From contig CAZZCU010000013.1 in NCBI GenBank assembly GCA_964652825.1, positions 1 through 64,000 on the forward strand: a stretch of 64,000 nucleotides of DNA, in the 5' to 3' direction. Position 1 is the stretch's first letter. Every line of letters starts with the position of its first letter. Shown here piece by piece: positions 25,739-33,430 of the stretch. The notes beneath the pieces were generated by a model, which saw only the letters and a list, made by a program, of their open reading frames with translations, did no database searches and had not been told where the DNA came from. A program made the translations under genes and the position numbers. The stretch is from CAZZCU01 sp964652825 (lineage in GTDB: Bacteria > Bdellovibrionota_B > Oligoflexia > Oligoflexales > CAZZCU01).

Positions 25739-26368
25739 ATGTTCATACGTTCGTTGTTGATTTCGAGTCTGTTGTTCACATCGTTATTGCTGGACGCCGA
25801 TGTTTTCGCCGCTGACGCAAAAGACCTGAAAGTCAAAATCACCACCAATATGGGCGTGATCGAAGGCAAGTTGTTTCACGATAAGGTACCGAAAACCGTG
25901 GAGAACTTTGTGACGCTGGCGCGCAAAGGTTTTTATAACGGCATCGTCTTCCACCGCGTCATCCCCAAATTCATGATTCAAACCGGCGACCCTAAAGGCA
26001 ACGGTACGGGCGGACCGGGTTATCAGTTCGCCGATGAATTCCATAAAGACCTGAAACATAGCAAGCCTGGAATCTTCTCGATGGCAAACGCTGGTCCAAA
26101 TACGAATGGTAGCCAGTTTTTTATCACCGTCGCGCCAACAACTTGGCTGGATAACAAGCATTCGGTCTTTGGCGAAGTCACCAGCGGCATGGATATCGTC
26201 ACCAAAATTTCCGAGGCTCCGGCGACCAACGATCGACCGAACAAAGAAATAAAAATGGAAAAAGTCGAAATCATCGGTGACTGGTATCAACCTGGCAAAG
26301 CCAAGGTCGCCACCAAAGCCGAAACGAAAGCCGATCCCAAAACCAAACAACCCGCACAGAAGAAGTAA
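25739..26368 (+). CDS. Periplasmic cyclophilin (peptidyl-prolyl isomerase)
   Basis: This 209-residue protein has a signal peptide ending near DVFAA and a single bacterial cyclophilin domain. The active-site residues are intact: FHRVIPKFMIQTGD (Arg, Phe, Gln), NGSQFFIT (Phe) and WLDNKHSVFG (Trp, His). It should catalyse prolyl isomerisation in the periplasm. The C-terminus is a Lys/Ala/Thr-rich tail of about 30 residues. ATG 25739 has GGAGG 5 bases upstream; an in-frame TTG at 25727 is less likely. Its TAA overlaps the ATG of the next cyclophilin (TAATG). Confidence 0.94.
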   Translation: MFIRSLLISSLLFTSLLLDADVFAADAKDLKVKITTNMGVIEGKLFHDKVPKTVENFVTLARKGFYNGIVFHRVIPKFMIQTGDPKGNGTGGPGYQFADEFHKDLKHSKPGIFSMANAGPNTNGSQFFITVAPTTWLDNKHSVFGEVTSGMDIVTKISEAPATNDRPNKEIKMEKVEIIGDWYQPGKAKVATKAETKADPKTKQPAQKK

Positions 26369-27222
26369 TGGCGATCACGGTACGTAGTATAATAGGTATC
26401 GGCTTGTTGTTGCTGCTATCCGACGCCGTCGCTCTGGCGGCGCCGGCAACAGCGCCTTCGTCGCCGCCGACTCCTGCCAAGGCGGTGATCAAGACGTCAA
26501 TGGGCAATATCGAAGTTCTGCTTGCGGTCGCTAAAACACCGCAAGCCGTCAGCAACTTTGTCAGTCTGGCGAAAAAAGGTTTTTACAACGGACAGGTATT
26601 TTTCCGGGTAGTGCCGGGTTTTTTGATTCAAGCGGGCGCCCCTGATGGTACCAATGCCGGCGATCCCGGCTATGACATCGAGAAAGACACGGCGCACAAG
26701 CTAAAACATGATAAACCCGGCATCATCGCGTTCGTCGCTGGCGAAAGCGGTTATATTCACGGTAGCCAGTTTGTTATCACTTTGCGCGCTGCGCCGCATC
26801 TTGACCGACGCCAGCAGATATTCGGCGAAGTCGTTAGCGGTCTCGAAGTTGTTCAAAAAATCTCCGAGACCCCAACACGCGCCGCGAAGCCAATCAAGGA
26901 TGTCAAAATCAACAGTATCGAGATCACACCAGCCGACATCGCCTTGACGAATGTCAAAACCCATCGCCTTCTGCAACCACAGGATATTCAACAACTCACC
27001 GTCACGCAGGCTAATCTCCTGGCGCAAAAATTCGGCGAGGCACAAAAACTCGGTGCCCTGCAAAAACTGACTCTCGTTGCGACCGCCGCCAACGGCGGTA
27101 AAATCCAGGCCAACTACGCCGCCGAATTTGCCGAGCGGCGTACTGCCAAAGTCATCGTCTATGGCCGACTTGATCGCAAAGAAGAATTCCGCCTGCAAGA
27201 ATCACAATTTATGCTCGATTAG
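26368..27222 (+). CDS. Second cyclophilin-like protein with degraded active site and C-terminal extension
   Basis: This 284-residue exported protein (signal peptide ending near VALA, then an Ala/Pro linker) has a cyclophilin domain at about 40-195. FFRVVPGFLIQAG keeps Arg, Phe and Gln, but GSQFVIT replaces the second Phe by Val, and PHLDRRQQIFG replaces the usual Trp and His with His and Gln. An extra ~90-residue domain follows (LLQPQDIQQLTVTQANLL to the end), which I do not recognise. It is translationally coupled to the canonical cyclophilin. It may bind proline peptides or act as a chaperone with weak isomerase activity. The stop codon lies 4 bases before the N gap. Confidence 0.88.
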   Translation: MAITVRSIIGIGLLLLLSDAVALAAPATAPSSPPTPAKAVIKTSMGNIEVLLAVAKTPQAVSNFVSLAKKGFYNGQVFFRVVPGFLIQAGAPDGTNAGDPGYDIEKDTAHKLKHDKPGIIAFVAGESGYIHGSQFVITLRAAPHLDRRQQIFGEVVSGLEVVQKISETPTRAAKPIKDVKINSIEITPADIALTNVKTHRLLQPQDIQQLTVTQANLLAQKFGEAQKLGALQKLTLVATAANGGKIQANYAAEFAERRTAKVIVYGRLDRKEEFRLQESQFMLD

Positions 27223-27225
27223 CGT

Positions 27226-27325
27226 NNNNNNNNNNNNNNNNNNNNNNNNNNNNNNNNNNNNNNNNNNNNNNNNNNNNNNNNNNNNNNNNNNNNNNNNNNN
27301 NNNNNNNNNNNNNNNNNNNNNNNNN
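27226..27325. other. Assembly gap (100 N)
   Basis: Exactly 100 Ns between the convergent cyclophilin and hemW 3' ends. True length is unknown. It removes the C-terminal end of hemW. Confidence 0.99.
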
Positions 27326-28512
27326 TCAACCAACGAGCGAATTAACTCCACCGACCAAGCGGTTTCGCGAAACCACTCGCCGGGAGTCAGGCGCAAGGTC
27401 GCGCCGTCAAACAAAACAAGACCCCGCTGGATGCCTTCGCGCAAGACGGCATTGGGTTGCAGAATTCGTCGGGTACATTCACGAATGTGCATCAGATCGG
27501 TACCCATGCGCGTGCGCAATGACGAGCCGACGTACTCGGCGATCCAAGCGTCGATGGAGCGATCCTGCAATTCCAGCGACGAGGTTTGCGCCAGCACATC
27601 AGCGGCACCGCCGGATGCCGCCAACGTTGTCGCCAAAAAGCCCTGCACGGATCGTGGATAGGCGTAACGTACGCCTAAACCATCAGCACCCGGCACATAG
27701 CCATGCGCACCGGCACCGACACCGATAAAATGGCCATCACGCCAATACAACCAATTATGCTCACAGGTATGTCCAGGTCTGGCCCAATTGGAGACCTCGT
27801 CATGCACGTAACCAGTCGCCGCCAGTTGCGCACACGCCACCTCATAACTGTCAGCTAAATTCTCGTCCGCCGCCGCCGTCACGACACCACGTGTTTGCCG
27901 CCTGCCGATAACCGTGCGCGGCTCATAGGTCAGCGTGTACAAACTCAAATGCGGCACACCCATCTGCAATGCAATACTTAAATCCTGTCGCCACGACTCA
28001 GCCGTCTGTCCCTGCCAACCGTAAATCAGATCAAGATTGACGCTGGGAAAATCAAGCAAAGCCAACTCAACGGCTTGTCTTGCCTGCGTTGCATCATGAT
28101 CACGCGTTAGGAATTTCAGTCCCGCCGCAGCAAATGTCTGAACACCCAACGACAGACGATTAAAGCCCAACGCCCGCCAACTAGCGATCTGAGCCGACGT
28201 CACGTCATTGGGATTCGCTTCCAAACTCACCTCGGTTGTCGCCTCCATAAACGGCGCCAGCAGCGTGAATAACGGTGCGTACTCCCGTGCAAATAAACCC
28301 GGTGTGCCACCGCCAAAAAAAATGCTCTTGAATTTCGTCCCTGGTGGCAAAGAACTCAACCAGACAACAAGCTGTTGATGCAAATGCGTAAAATATTTTT
28401 CGACAGTGCTGCTATCAAAATTAGCAGTCTTGGCAAAATCACAGTAATGACAAATCGCGGAGCAAAACGGAACATGGACATATAGGCCGATATCACGCCA
28501 CGCTCTCTTCAT
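27326..28512 (-). CDS. hemW: HemW-like radical SAM protein, 3' end lost in gap
   Basis: 395 residues are visible. The N-terminus DIGLYVHVPFCSAICHYCDF contains the radical SAM CxxxCxxC cluster; FFGGGTPGLF, SLEANPNDV, RLSLGVQTF and LDLIYGWQGQT are diagnostic of the HemN/HemW family. The spacing and length fit HemW, a heme chaperone, rather than true coproporphyrinogen oxidase HemN. ATG 28512 has GGAGG upstream at slightly long spacing. It starts 4 bases after the stop of the upstream lipoprotein gene, so it is the last gene of a barrel-lipoprotein-hemW operon. Only a short C-terminus should be missing. Confidence 0.92.
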
Positions 28513-28516
28513 TTTG

Positions 28517-29269
28517 TCAGTTTCCTCCGCCTCCACCAGCATTAGTGCTATTCAGATAATTAATCAATTTTTCCTTGGTGGAATTACCGGGCTGGTTGTC
28601 GATTTTGGCGAGCGCCTCACTAACCGCCTCGCCCATACCCGCTGCCGGCCCCTCCCCGGCCGCTGCCGATACCTGCAAGCTGCCGATAATGGCATCAACG
28701 TCCTCGTCGGTCATCGTCTCCAGCTTGTCGCGATCAAAGTTGCCGCTACCATCAGGCAAAGTGAATTTTTGCACATACATGGCTGAGTACGCCGCCGCGT
28801 AGAAAGATAATTGGAACGCAGCACTGGCGCCGTAGTCGGATTCTGTTCCAGACGCACGCAACGCCTCGGGAATCGCCTCCAGCCGCGCCAAAGCCGCCGC
28901 CATGTCAGCTAGGTTCTCGGCAGTTGCATCGACCGACAGAAAGGTCCCGACTTGCGCGAACAACGACGTACCACCACCACTACCGCCGCCGCTAAACTGT
29001 GCTTTGATAATATCGAGAATCGCCAGACCGGCACGCGCCGCATAAGCCGCCCCTAACAAAGCATAACGCTGATAGTTGTCGGGTTCAGCGGCGATCAACT
29101 CTTCCAGAGTTGTGATCGCCGTCGTGTAATCACCACTCTCCAGGGCGATTTTGGCTTTCTCGTCCGGTGTGCGCGCCACCTGATCCTCGGCAAGATTCTT
29201 TCGACCGCACGCCATCACAACCAAAGACAACAGCAAACAACATAATTTAACGATCAATAATCGACGCAT
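28517..29269 (-). CDS. TPR-like lipoprotein of unknown function
   Basis: This 250-residue protein has a lipoprotein signal (LLLSLVVMAC) and one clear TPR-like unit, KAKIALESGDYTTAITTLEELIAAEPDNYQRYALLGAAY, given here as residues roughly 37-75. The rest is Ala/Gly-rich with two Gly runs, one in the middle (FSGGGSGGGTS) and one at the C-terminus. ATG 29269 is used; a GTG at 29275 overlaps the upstream stop and is an alternative. It lies between the beta-barrel gene and hemW and may work with the barrel in the outer membrane. Confidence 0.75.
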   Translation of the reverse strand: MRRLLIVKLCCLLLSLVVMACGRKNLAEDQVARTPDEKAKIALESGDYTTAITTLEELIAAEPDNYQRYALLGAAYAARAGLAILDIIKAQFSGGGSGGGTSLFAQVGTFLSVDATAENLADMAAALARLEAIPEALRASGTESDYGASAAFQLSFYAAAYSAMYVQKFTLPDGSGNFDRDKLETMTDEDVDAIIGSLQVSAAAGEGPAAGMGEAVSEALAKIDNQPGNSTKEKLINYLNSTNAGGGGGN

Positions 29270-29271
29270 GC

Positions 29272-30372
29272 TCACATCCCCACCGCAAAATAAACCACGT
29301 ACAAATTCCGCGGATTGGCGCCGGGACTATCCCCGAGTTCGCGACCGTAAACAGTTGCGCCGATCTTCATCAGTAGCAGATCAAAACGCACGCCATACGT
29401 CGGATAACCCTGATAAACGCCGGCCGCCAGACCGACATAACTGCGCAATAATAATTTCGCCCCCAGATAAAGACGCTTGAACGCATGCTCATCGTAAGCA
29501 CCGAGAATATCGCGATAATCCACACTCAAATGCAGGGCATCAACCGCGTTATGCAAAGTCACGCCCAGACCCGCATGCAGGGTTTGCTTGAATGCCGCCT
29601 GCGAGCCGGTAAAAGCCGTGTCGCCGACATCGTCAACTTTGAGCGCCAGGCGATAATCCAGCCAATGACCCTGCGCGAACAACAACAGCCCGGCATCGAA
29701 ACCCATGCCCTGGCCAAACGATGCCGCTGCCGCTAAAGCGTCCGGATCGGAGGTCAACTCAGCGACACGCTGCTCATCAGTTAACGCAACCGCGATGTCC
29801 GGCTCGCCAACATACAAATACTTTGCTGTCACCCCGAGCGATAGCCAACTGAGCGGACGCAAAGCAAAACTCGTGACCGCGCCTGAGTATGCTTCGGCGG
29901 TGACGTTGATTTGCGGAACACCGCTGTCACCAAATCGCCGCGCCTGCACGTCCGGTTCAAAGCGTCCAAACACACCAAGACCAAAATTATTGGTGATATA
30001 GGCAATAGTCGAAGCAAAACCAAAATGTATCGGGTTATTAAATGCCGCGTCCACTATCGCCGATGGATCATCGCCACCGTCGCCGCCACCGCCCATGACC
30101 TCCTGAGCAAACTCGACGGACTGCGCGGCCGCGATCACTGAGAACTGCGAGCCAAGCCAGCGATGAAACTTGCCGCCATACGGCAACAACGCCGGATTGG
30201 CGAACATGACTCCTTCCTGACTCGCACGTGTTAACGACGCGCCACCAGCAGCTTGATCAAATGGCTCCTCGTACACCTGCTGATTGGTTTTGCGCGCCCA
30301 TGCGGTCGAGCCGAAGCAACCGAGGGAAATGAATGCAAGTAAGCAAAGTTTTTGACAAGACGCCAAACGCAT
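29272..30372 (-). CDS. Outer-membrane beta-barrel protein (TraF/PorV-like)
   Basis: This 366-residue protein has a signal peptide (LCLLAFISLGCFGSTAWA) and then alternating-residue strands typical of barrels: FGLGVFGRFEPDVQARR, TSFALRPLSWLSLGVTAKYLY, LHLSVDYRDI, AKLLLRSYVGLAAGVYQ. It contains the phrase GGASLTRASQEGVMFANPALLPY, seen in UPF0164/PorV/TraF-like proteins where an Asn-Pro-Ala motif follows the N-terminus. ATG 30372 is chosen over GTG 30378. It heads the operon with the TPR lipoprotein and hemW. A transport or secretion-accessory role is only a guess. Confidence 0.75.
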   Translation of the reverse strand: MRLASCQKLCLLAFISLGCFGSTAWARKTNQQVYEEPFDQAAGGASLTRASQEGVMFANPALLPYGGKFHRWLGSQFSVIAAAQSVEFAQEVMGGGGDGGDDPSAIVDAAFNNPIHFGFASTIAYITNNFGLGVFGRFEPDVQARRFGDSGVPQINVTAEAYSGAVTSFALRPLSWLSLGVTAKYLYVGEPDIAVALTDEQRVAELTSDPDALAAAASFGQGMGFDAGLLLFAQGHWLDYRLALKVDDVGDTAFTGSQAAFKQTLHAGLGVTLHNAVDALHLSVDYRDILGAYDEHAFKRLYLGAKLLLRSYVGLAAGVYQGYPTYGVRFDLLLMKIGATVYGRELGDSPGANPRNLYVVYFAVGM

Positions 30373-30519
30373 GCGCACCCTTTTTCAAGCAGGATACCAG
30401 ATACTCATCAACTTCTAAGGCTATCGGCAGATTTTACCCGGAACCTAAAGCTCAATAATCACAAGAATCTGCCGAAAACCTGAGTACGTACCTGTATTCC
30501 CATAATTTGCGGAGCCCGA

Positions 30520-31272
30520 GTGTTTAGGTTATTTCTGCGTCACAAAAAATTATCGCAAGGCGGCAAGACGACCACGGCCAAAAAAACCAGCGCCCGGCCG
30601 GCCCGTAATCGCCGTATCTTCGCGCGCTATGCCGTGGATCACAAACATCTGACCATGCTCAACGAGCAGGACATCTTGCTGATTCGCGAAATCTCGGCAA
30701 AAGGTTTTAGCACCTTTGTCTCGGAGCGCGGCTATTCGCGCCTCGAACTCGGCGATGTTTATCAAGCACGCATGCGTTACCTCGGCGAGTTTTATGATTT
30801 GCAGGCGCGTGTGTCGTGGAAAGACAACGGCGTCGTCGGCTTTGAGTTGGAGAACGCCGATCGCAGTATCCTGCAATTCATGCAACGCCTGTTGCGACCC
30901 ATGGAAATCGCGCACTCGCTGCGAGCAGTGGAAGCGAATTTCATGGCCGAGAACCACAGCGGCAAATCCTGGTATCACGGCGAAGGCGACACTGACTTGT
31001 ATGTGTGGCACGATCGTTCCGGACAAATCGCCGCCTGGCAGCTGGTGATCAGCGGCGAATACGTCGAATGGTCAACGAATGCCGGTATGAAAACCGGCGT
31101 CATGCAATCAGCCTCCGGCCAGGGTCAAAAACTAAAATTACCATTGAGCGCACCAGTACCGATCGCTGATACCGGCATCAATAAGACCCGCCAGCAACTT
31201 GCCACGGATATCGTGATGTCGTTGCCGCTGCCAGTGCGCGAAGAATTAATTCCCACACTAACCGCGGGGTAA
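30520..31272 (+). CDS. PilZ-domain protein
   Basis: This 250-residue protein starts at GTG 30520 with GGAG 5 bases upstream. A Lys-rich N-terminal tail precedes a PilZ domain (about 28-130): the RxxxR motif is Arg32-Arg36 in RRIFAR and the second motif is EISAKG, an E-for-D variant of DxSxxG. Cyclic-di-GMP binding is therefore likely but not certain. The ~100-residue C-terminal part (WYHGEGDTDLYVWHDRSG and onward) is a small unknown domain. It heads a tight four-gene run with two small unknown proteins and an rRNA methyltransferase. Confidence 0.78.
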   Translation: MFRLFLRHKKLSQGGKTTTAKKTSARPARNRRIFARYAVDHKHLTMLNEQDILLIREISAKGFSTFVSERGYSRLELGDVYQARMRYLGEFYDLQARVSWKDNGVVGFELENADRSILQFMQRLLRPMEIAHSLRAVEANFMAENHSGKSWYHGEGDTDLYVWHDRSGQIAAWQLVISGEYVEWSTNAGMKTGVMQSASGQGQKLKLPLSAPVPIADTGINKTRQQLATDIVMSLPLPVREELIPTLTAG

Positions 31273-31277
31273 CGACC

Positions 31278-31580
31278 ATGGGACTACGAATTATCGATCG
31301 CAATCTTAAAAACATGGCACCGCAGGAATATGAGGCACAGATGCAAGCTCAACTAAGCGCAGCTGCCGCGTTGTGGAGTAATAGTGTCGGTGCCAGTACC
31401 GCCAGCAACGAGGCCGGCTTTATCGCCAAAGTCACTGAGTCGCGCAACCGCCTGCATACACAAGCGGATGCCGCTGATAAAGCCGAAGACATCAATCACC
31501 AAATTCGCGATCAACACGACGTCAGTTTAAAATTACAGACGCATCTGGATTTTCGGACGCTGATCAAACTTCTGCAGTAA
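31278..31580 (+). CDS. Small helical protein of unknown function
   Basis: A 100-residue soluble, Ala/Gln-rich protein predicted to be mostly helical (YEAQMQAQLSAAAALWSN; RLHTQADAADKAEDINHQIR). It has no recognisable motif. It starts 5 bases after the PilZ gene and 15 bases before the next, so it is in the same operon. Its conservation cannot be judged from one sequence. Confidence 0.65.
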   Translation: MGLRIIDRNLKNMAPQEYEAQMQAQLSAAAALWSNSVGASTASNEAGFIAKVTESRNRLHTQADAADKAEDINHQIRDQHDVSLKLQTHLDFRTLIKLLQ

Positions 31581-31595
31581 TAGGGCAAGAACATC

Positions 31596-32039
31596 ATGGT
31601 CGTTAAACGCGCGCTTCGCGACGGCATCATCAAAAATCTTCTCAGCGGGATTACCGTGCAAACCGAGGAATTTTTCTCGGATGAAGACGACGATGACGAT
31701 CAGGAAAACGGGGGCAAAAGCCGCATCGACCTGAAGACCGCCAAGGCACTGATCAACGCTCTGGCAAACTGGGCCGGCAAAGGCAAAGATGAAATCATTC
31801 AGGTCCTATGTCGCGAAATCGGCCTGGCTATCGCCGCCGTGCTCAAAGAACCGCTCAAGCAGGTAATCGAGAATCGTACGCTGCGCGTCAGTCTGGAGCT
31901 CGTACCCAAGACCAAGGACAAAGCTAAAAATAAAAACAAACAGAAAGGCAAGGATCGCGATCACGACCGGCGTCCGACCGCCAAAGCCGCCCGGCCCAAG
32001 CAAAAAACCGGTTCCAAAAAACCACCGCAGCAGCCATAA
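31596..32039 (+). CDS. Small protein with acidic cluster and basic tail, unknown function
   Basis: This 147-residue protein has an acidic run (EEFFSDEDDDDDQE, near residue 30), a helical core (about 50-105) with GLAIAAVLKEPLKQVIENRT, then a Lys/Arg-rich disordered tail of about 40 residues. The core resembles short amphipathic helices of phasin-like or scaffold proteins, but I cannot assign it. It lies between the orphan 100-residue gene and the methyltransferase, 10 bases from the latter. Confidence 0.65.
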   Translation: MVVKRALRDGIIKNLLSGITVQTEEFFSDEDDDDDQENGGKSRIDLKTAKALINALANWAGKGKDEIIQVLCREIGLAIAAVLKEPLKQVIENRTLRVSLELVPKTKDKAKNKNKQKGKDRDHDRRPTAKAARPKQKTGSKKPPQQP

Positions 32040-32049
32040 TCGCGCCCCT

Positions 32050-33396
32050 ATGACGGGCGCCTCCAACAACACCAATAATCACAACGATGACAAGCCAGCG
32101 GTTTCACCTTTGCGGCTGACGATCCAATCCATGGCCTATGGCGGCAAAGGTGTCGCCCGGCACGACGGCAAAGTTTATTTTGTGCGCGATACAATTCCGG
32201 GTGATGTCGTCACTGCCGCGATCGAACAGGATAACGGTCGTTACGCGGACGCCCGTATCGTCACGCTACTAGAGGCCAGCTCGTTGCGACAAAGCTCGCC
32301 CTGTCGCTACAGCGACGACTGTGGTGGTTGCCAATGGTTGCATATAGCCTACGATGAGCAACTGGAGTGGAAACGCCAGTTCGTCAATAGCGCACTGCGA
32401 CGGATCGGCAAACTCGACAAAGATATCGATGTCGCAATTCGTCGCTCGCCGCAAGCACTCGGGTATCGCAATCGCGTTCATCTTAAACTCGCAAATTTCC
32501 AAGGACGTCTGAATGTCGGTTATTTTCGCCGACAGTCACATGAACTGGTTGCGATCGAAGTCTGTGGGATTGCCGATCCGCGTCTCAACACCGTCATTGC
32601 GCAACTCAATCAGCTGGCCTGCTCAACAACCTTTGCCGGGCATCTGAAATTGGAATTACAGGTTTTCTCCGCCGCCGATCAGGGCGACGGCCGCTGCATC
32701 AGCGCGTTGTTTTTCCCGGAGCCACAAAACACCGAACAGCATGCGGCAACAGAGCACATCGCGACGCTATTGCGCGATTTCCCGGCAATCATCTGGGCCG
32801 GTAGCGTCATGGATGTTCCAAATGATATGTTTTTACCGTTTGAGCAAGTTGGCGATCTGACGTTTTACAGCCGCCCTGGATTGTTTCAGCAGGTAAATCT
32901 CAGTCACAATGCTCACATGCGTACCGCGGTCAGCGATATCATTCGCGCTGCGCAGCCACGGCGCATCATGGATGTTTGTTGCGGCTCAGGTAATTTTTCG
33001 TTACCGGCGGCCGATGGCGAACGCTATATCGAAGGTGTCGAAGCCAACCCTGCATCCATCGCCTGCGCGCAGTATAACGCCAGCCAGAATAATCTACATA
33101 ACACCCGTTATCTGGCCGGCGATGCCACCCGCCATCTGTGGAAATGCGCACGACAACACGAAGTTTTTGATCTGATTATTCTGGACCCCCCGCGCGAGGG
33201 ACTTTACGAAGGCATGATTCCGCTCGCTAACATCAACCCAGCAACCATTGTTTATATCAGTTGCGATCCCACGACTCTTGCCCGTGATATCGGCAGTCTT
33301 TGCCGGCGCGGCTACAACATCACCTCGGTCGAAGCGTTTGATTTTTTCCCCAATACCTATCATGTTGAGACTTTGGTCGTGCTGCAGCGAAAATAA
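32050..33396 (+). CDS. TrmA/RlmD-family RNA (uracil-5-)-methyltransferase
   Basis: This 448-residue enzyme should methylate a uracil of 23S rRNA (RlmC/RlmD-like) using SAM. An N-terminal TRAM domain (about 20-80: IQSMAYGGKGVARHDGKVYFV) is followed by an iron-sulfur cysteine set starting CRYSDDCGGCQW, a SAM-binding motif IMDVCCGSGNFSLPAA, and the catalytic DPPREGL and YISCDPTTLARD (nucleophile Cys). ATG 32050. Which position is modified (RlmC, RlmD or TrmA) cannot be fixed from motifs. It closes the PilZ run and is convergent with ubiB. Confidence 0.92.
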   Translation: MTGASNNTNNHNDDKPAVSPLRLTIQSMAYGGKGVARHDGKVYFVRDTIPGDVVTAAIEQDNGRYADARIVTLLEASSLRQSSPCRYSDDCGGCQWLHIAYDEQLEWKRQFVNSALRRIGKLDKDIDVAIRRSPQALGYRNRVHLKLANFQGRLNVGYFRRQSHELVAIEVCGIADPRLNTVIAQLNQLACSTTFAGHLKLELQVFSAADQGDGRCISALFFPEPQNTEQHAATEHIATLLRDFPAIIWAGSVMDVPNDMFLPFEQVGDLTFYSRPGLFQQVNLSHNAHMRTAVSDIIRAAQPRRIMDVCCGSGNFSLPAADGERYIEGVEANPASIACAQYNASQNNLHNTRYLAGDATRHLWKCARQHEVFDLIILDPPREGLYEGMIPLANINPATIVYISCDPTTLARDIGSLCRRGYNITSVEAFDFFPNTYHVETLVVLQRK

Positions 33397-33430
33397 ACTC
33401 AAGGTCCCCACGGATAAGTACCCGGCAAAT

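Noticed and set aside
27077..27661. Open frame crossing the second N gap
   Set aside because: It depends on reading through Ns and is antisense to hemW.
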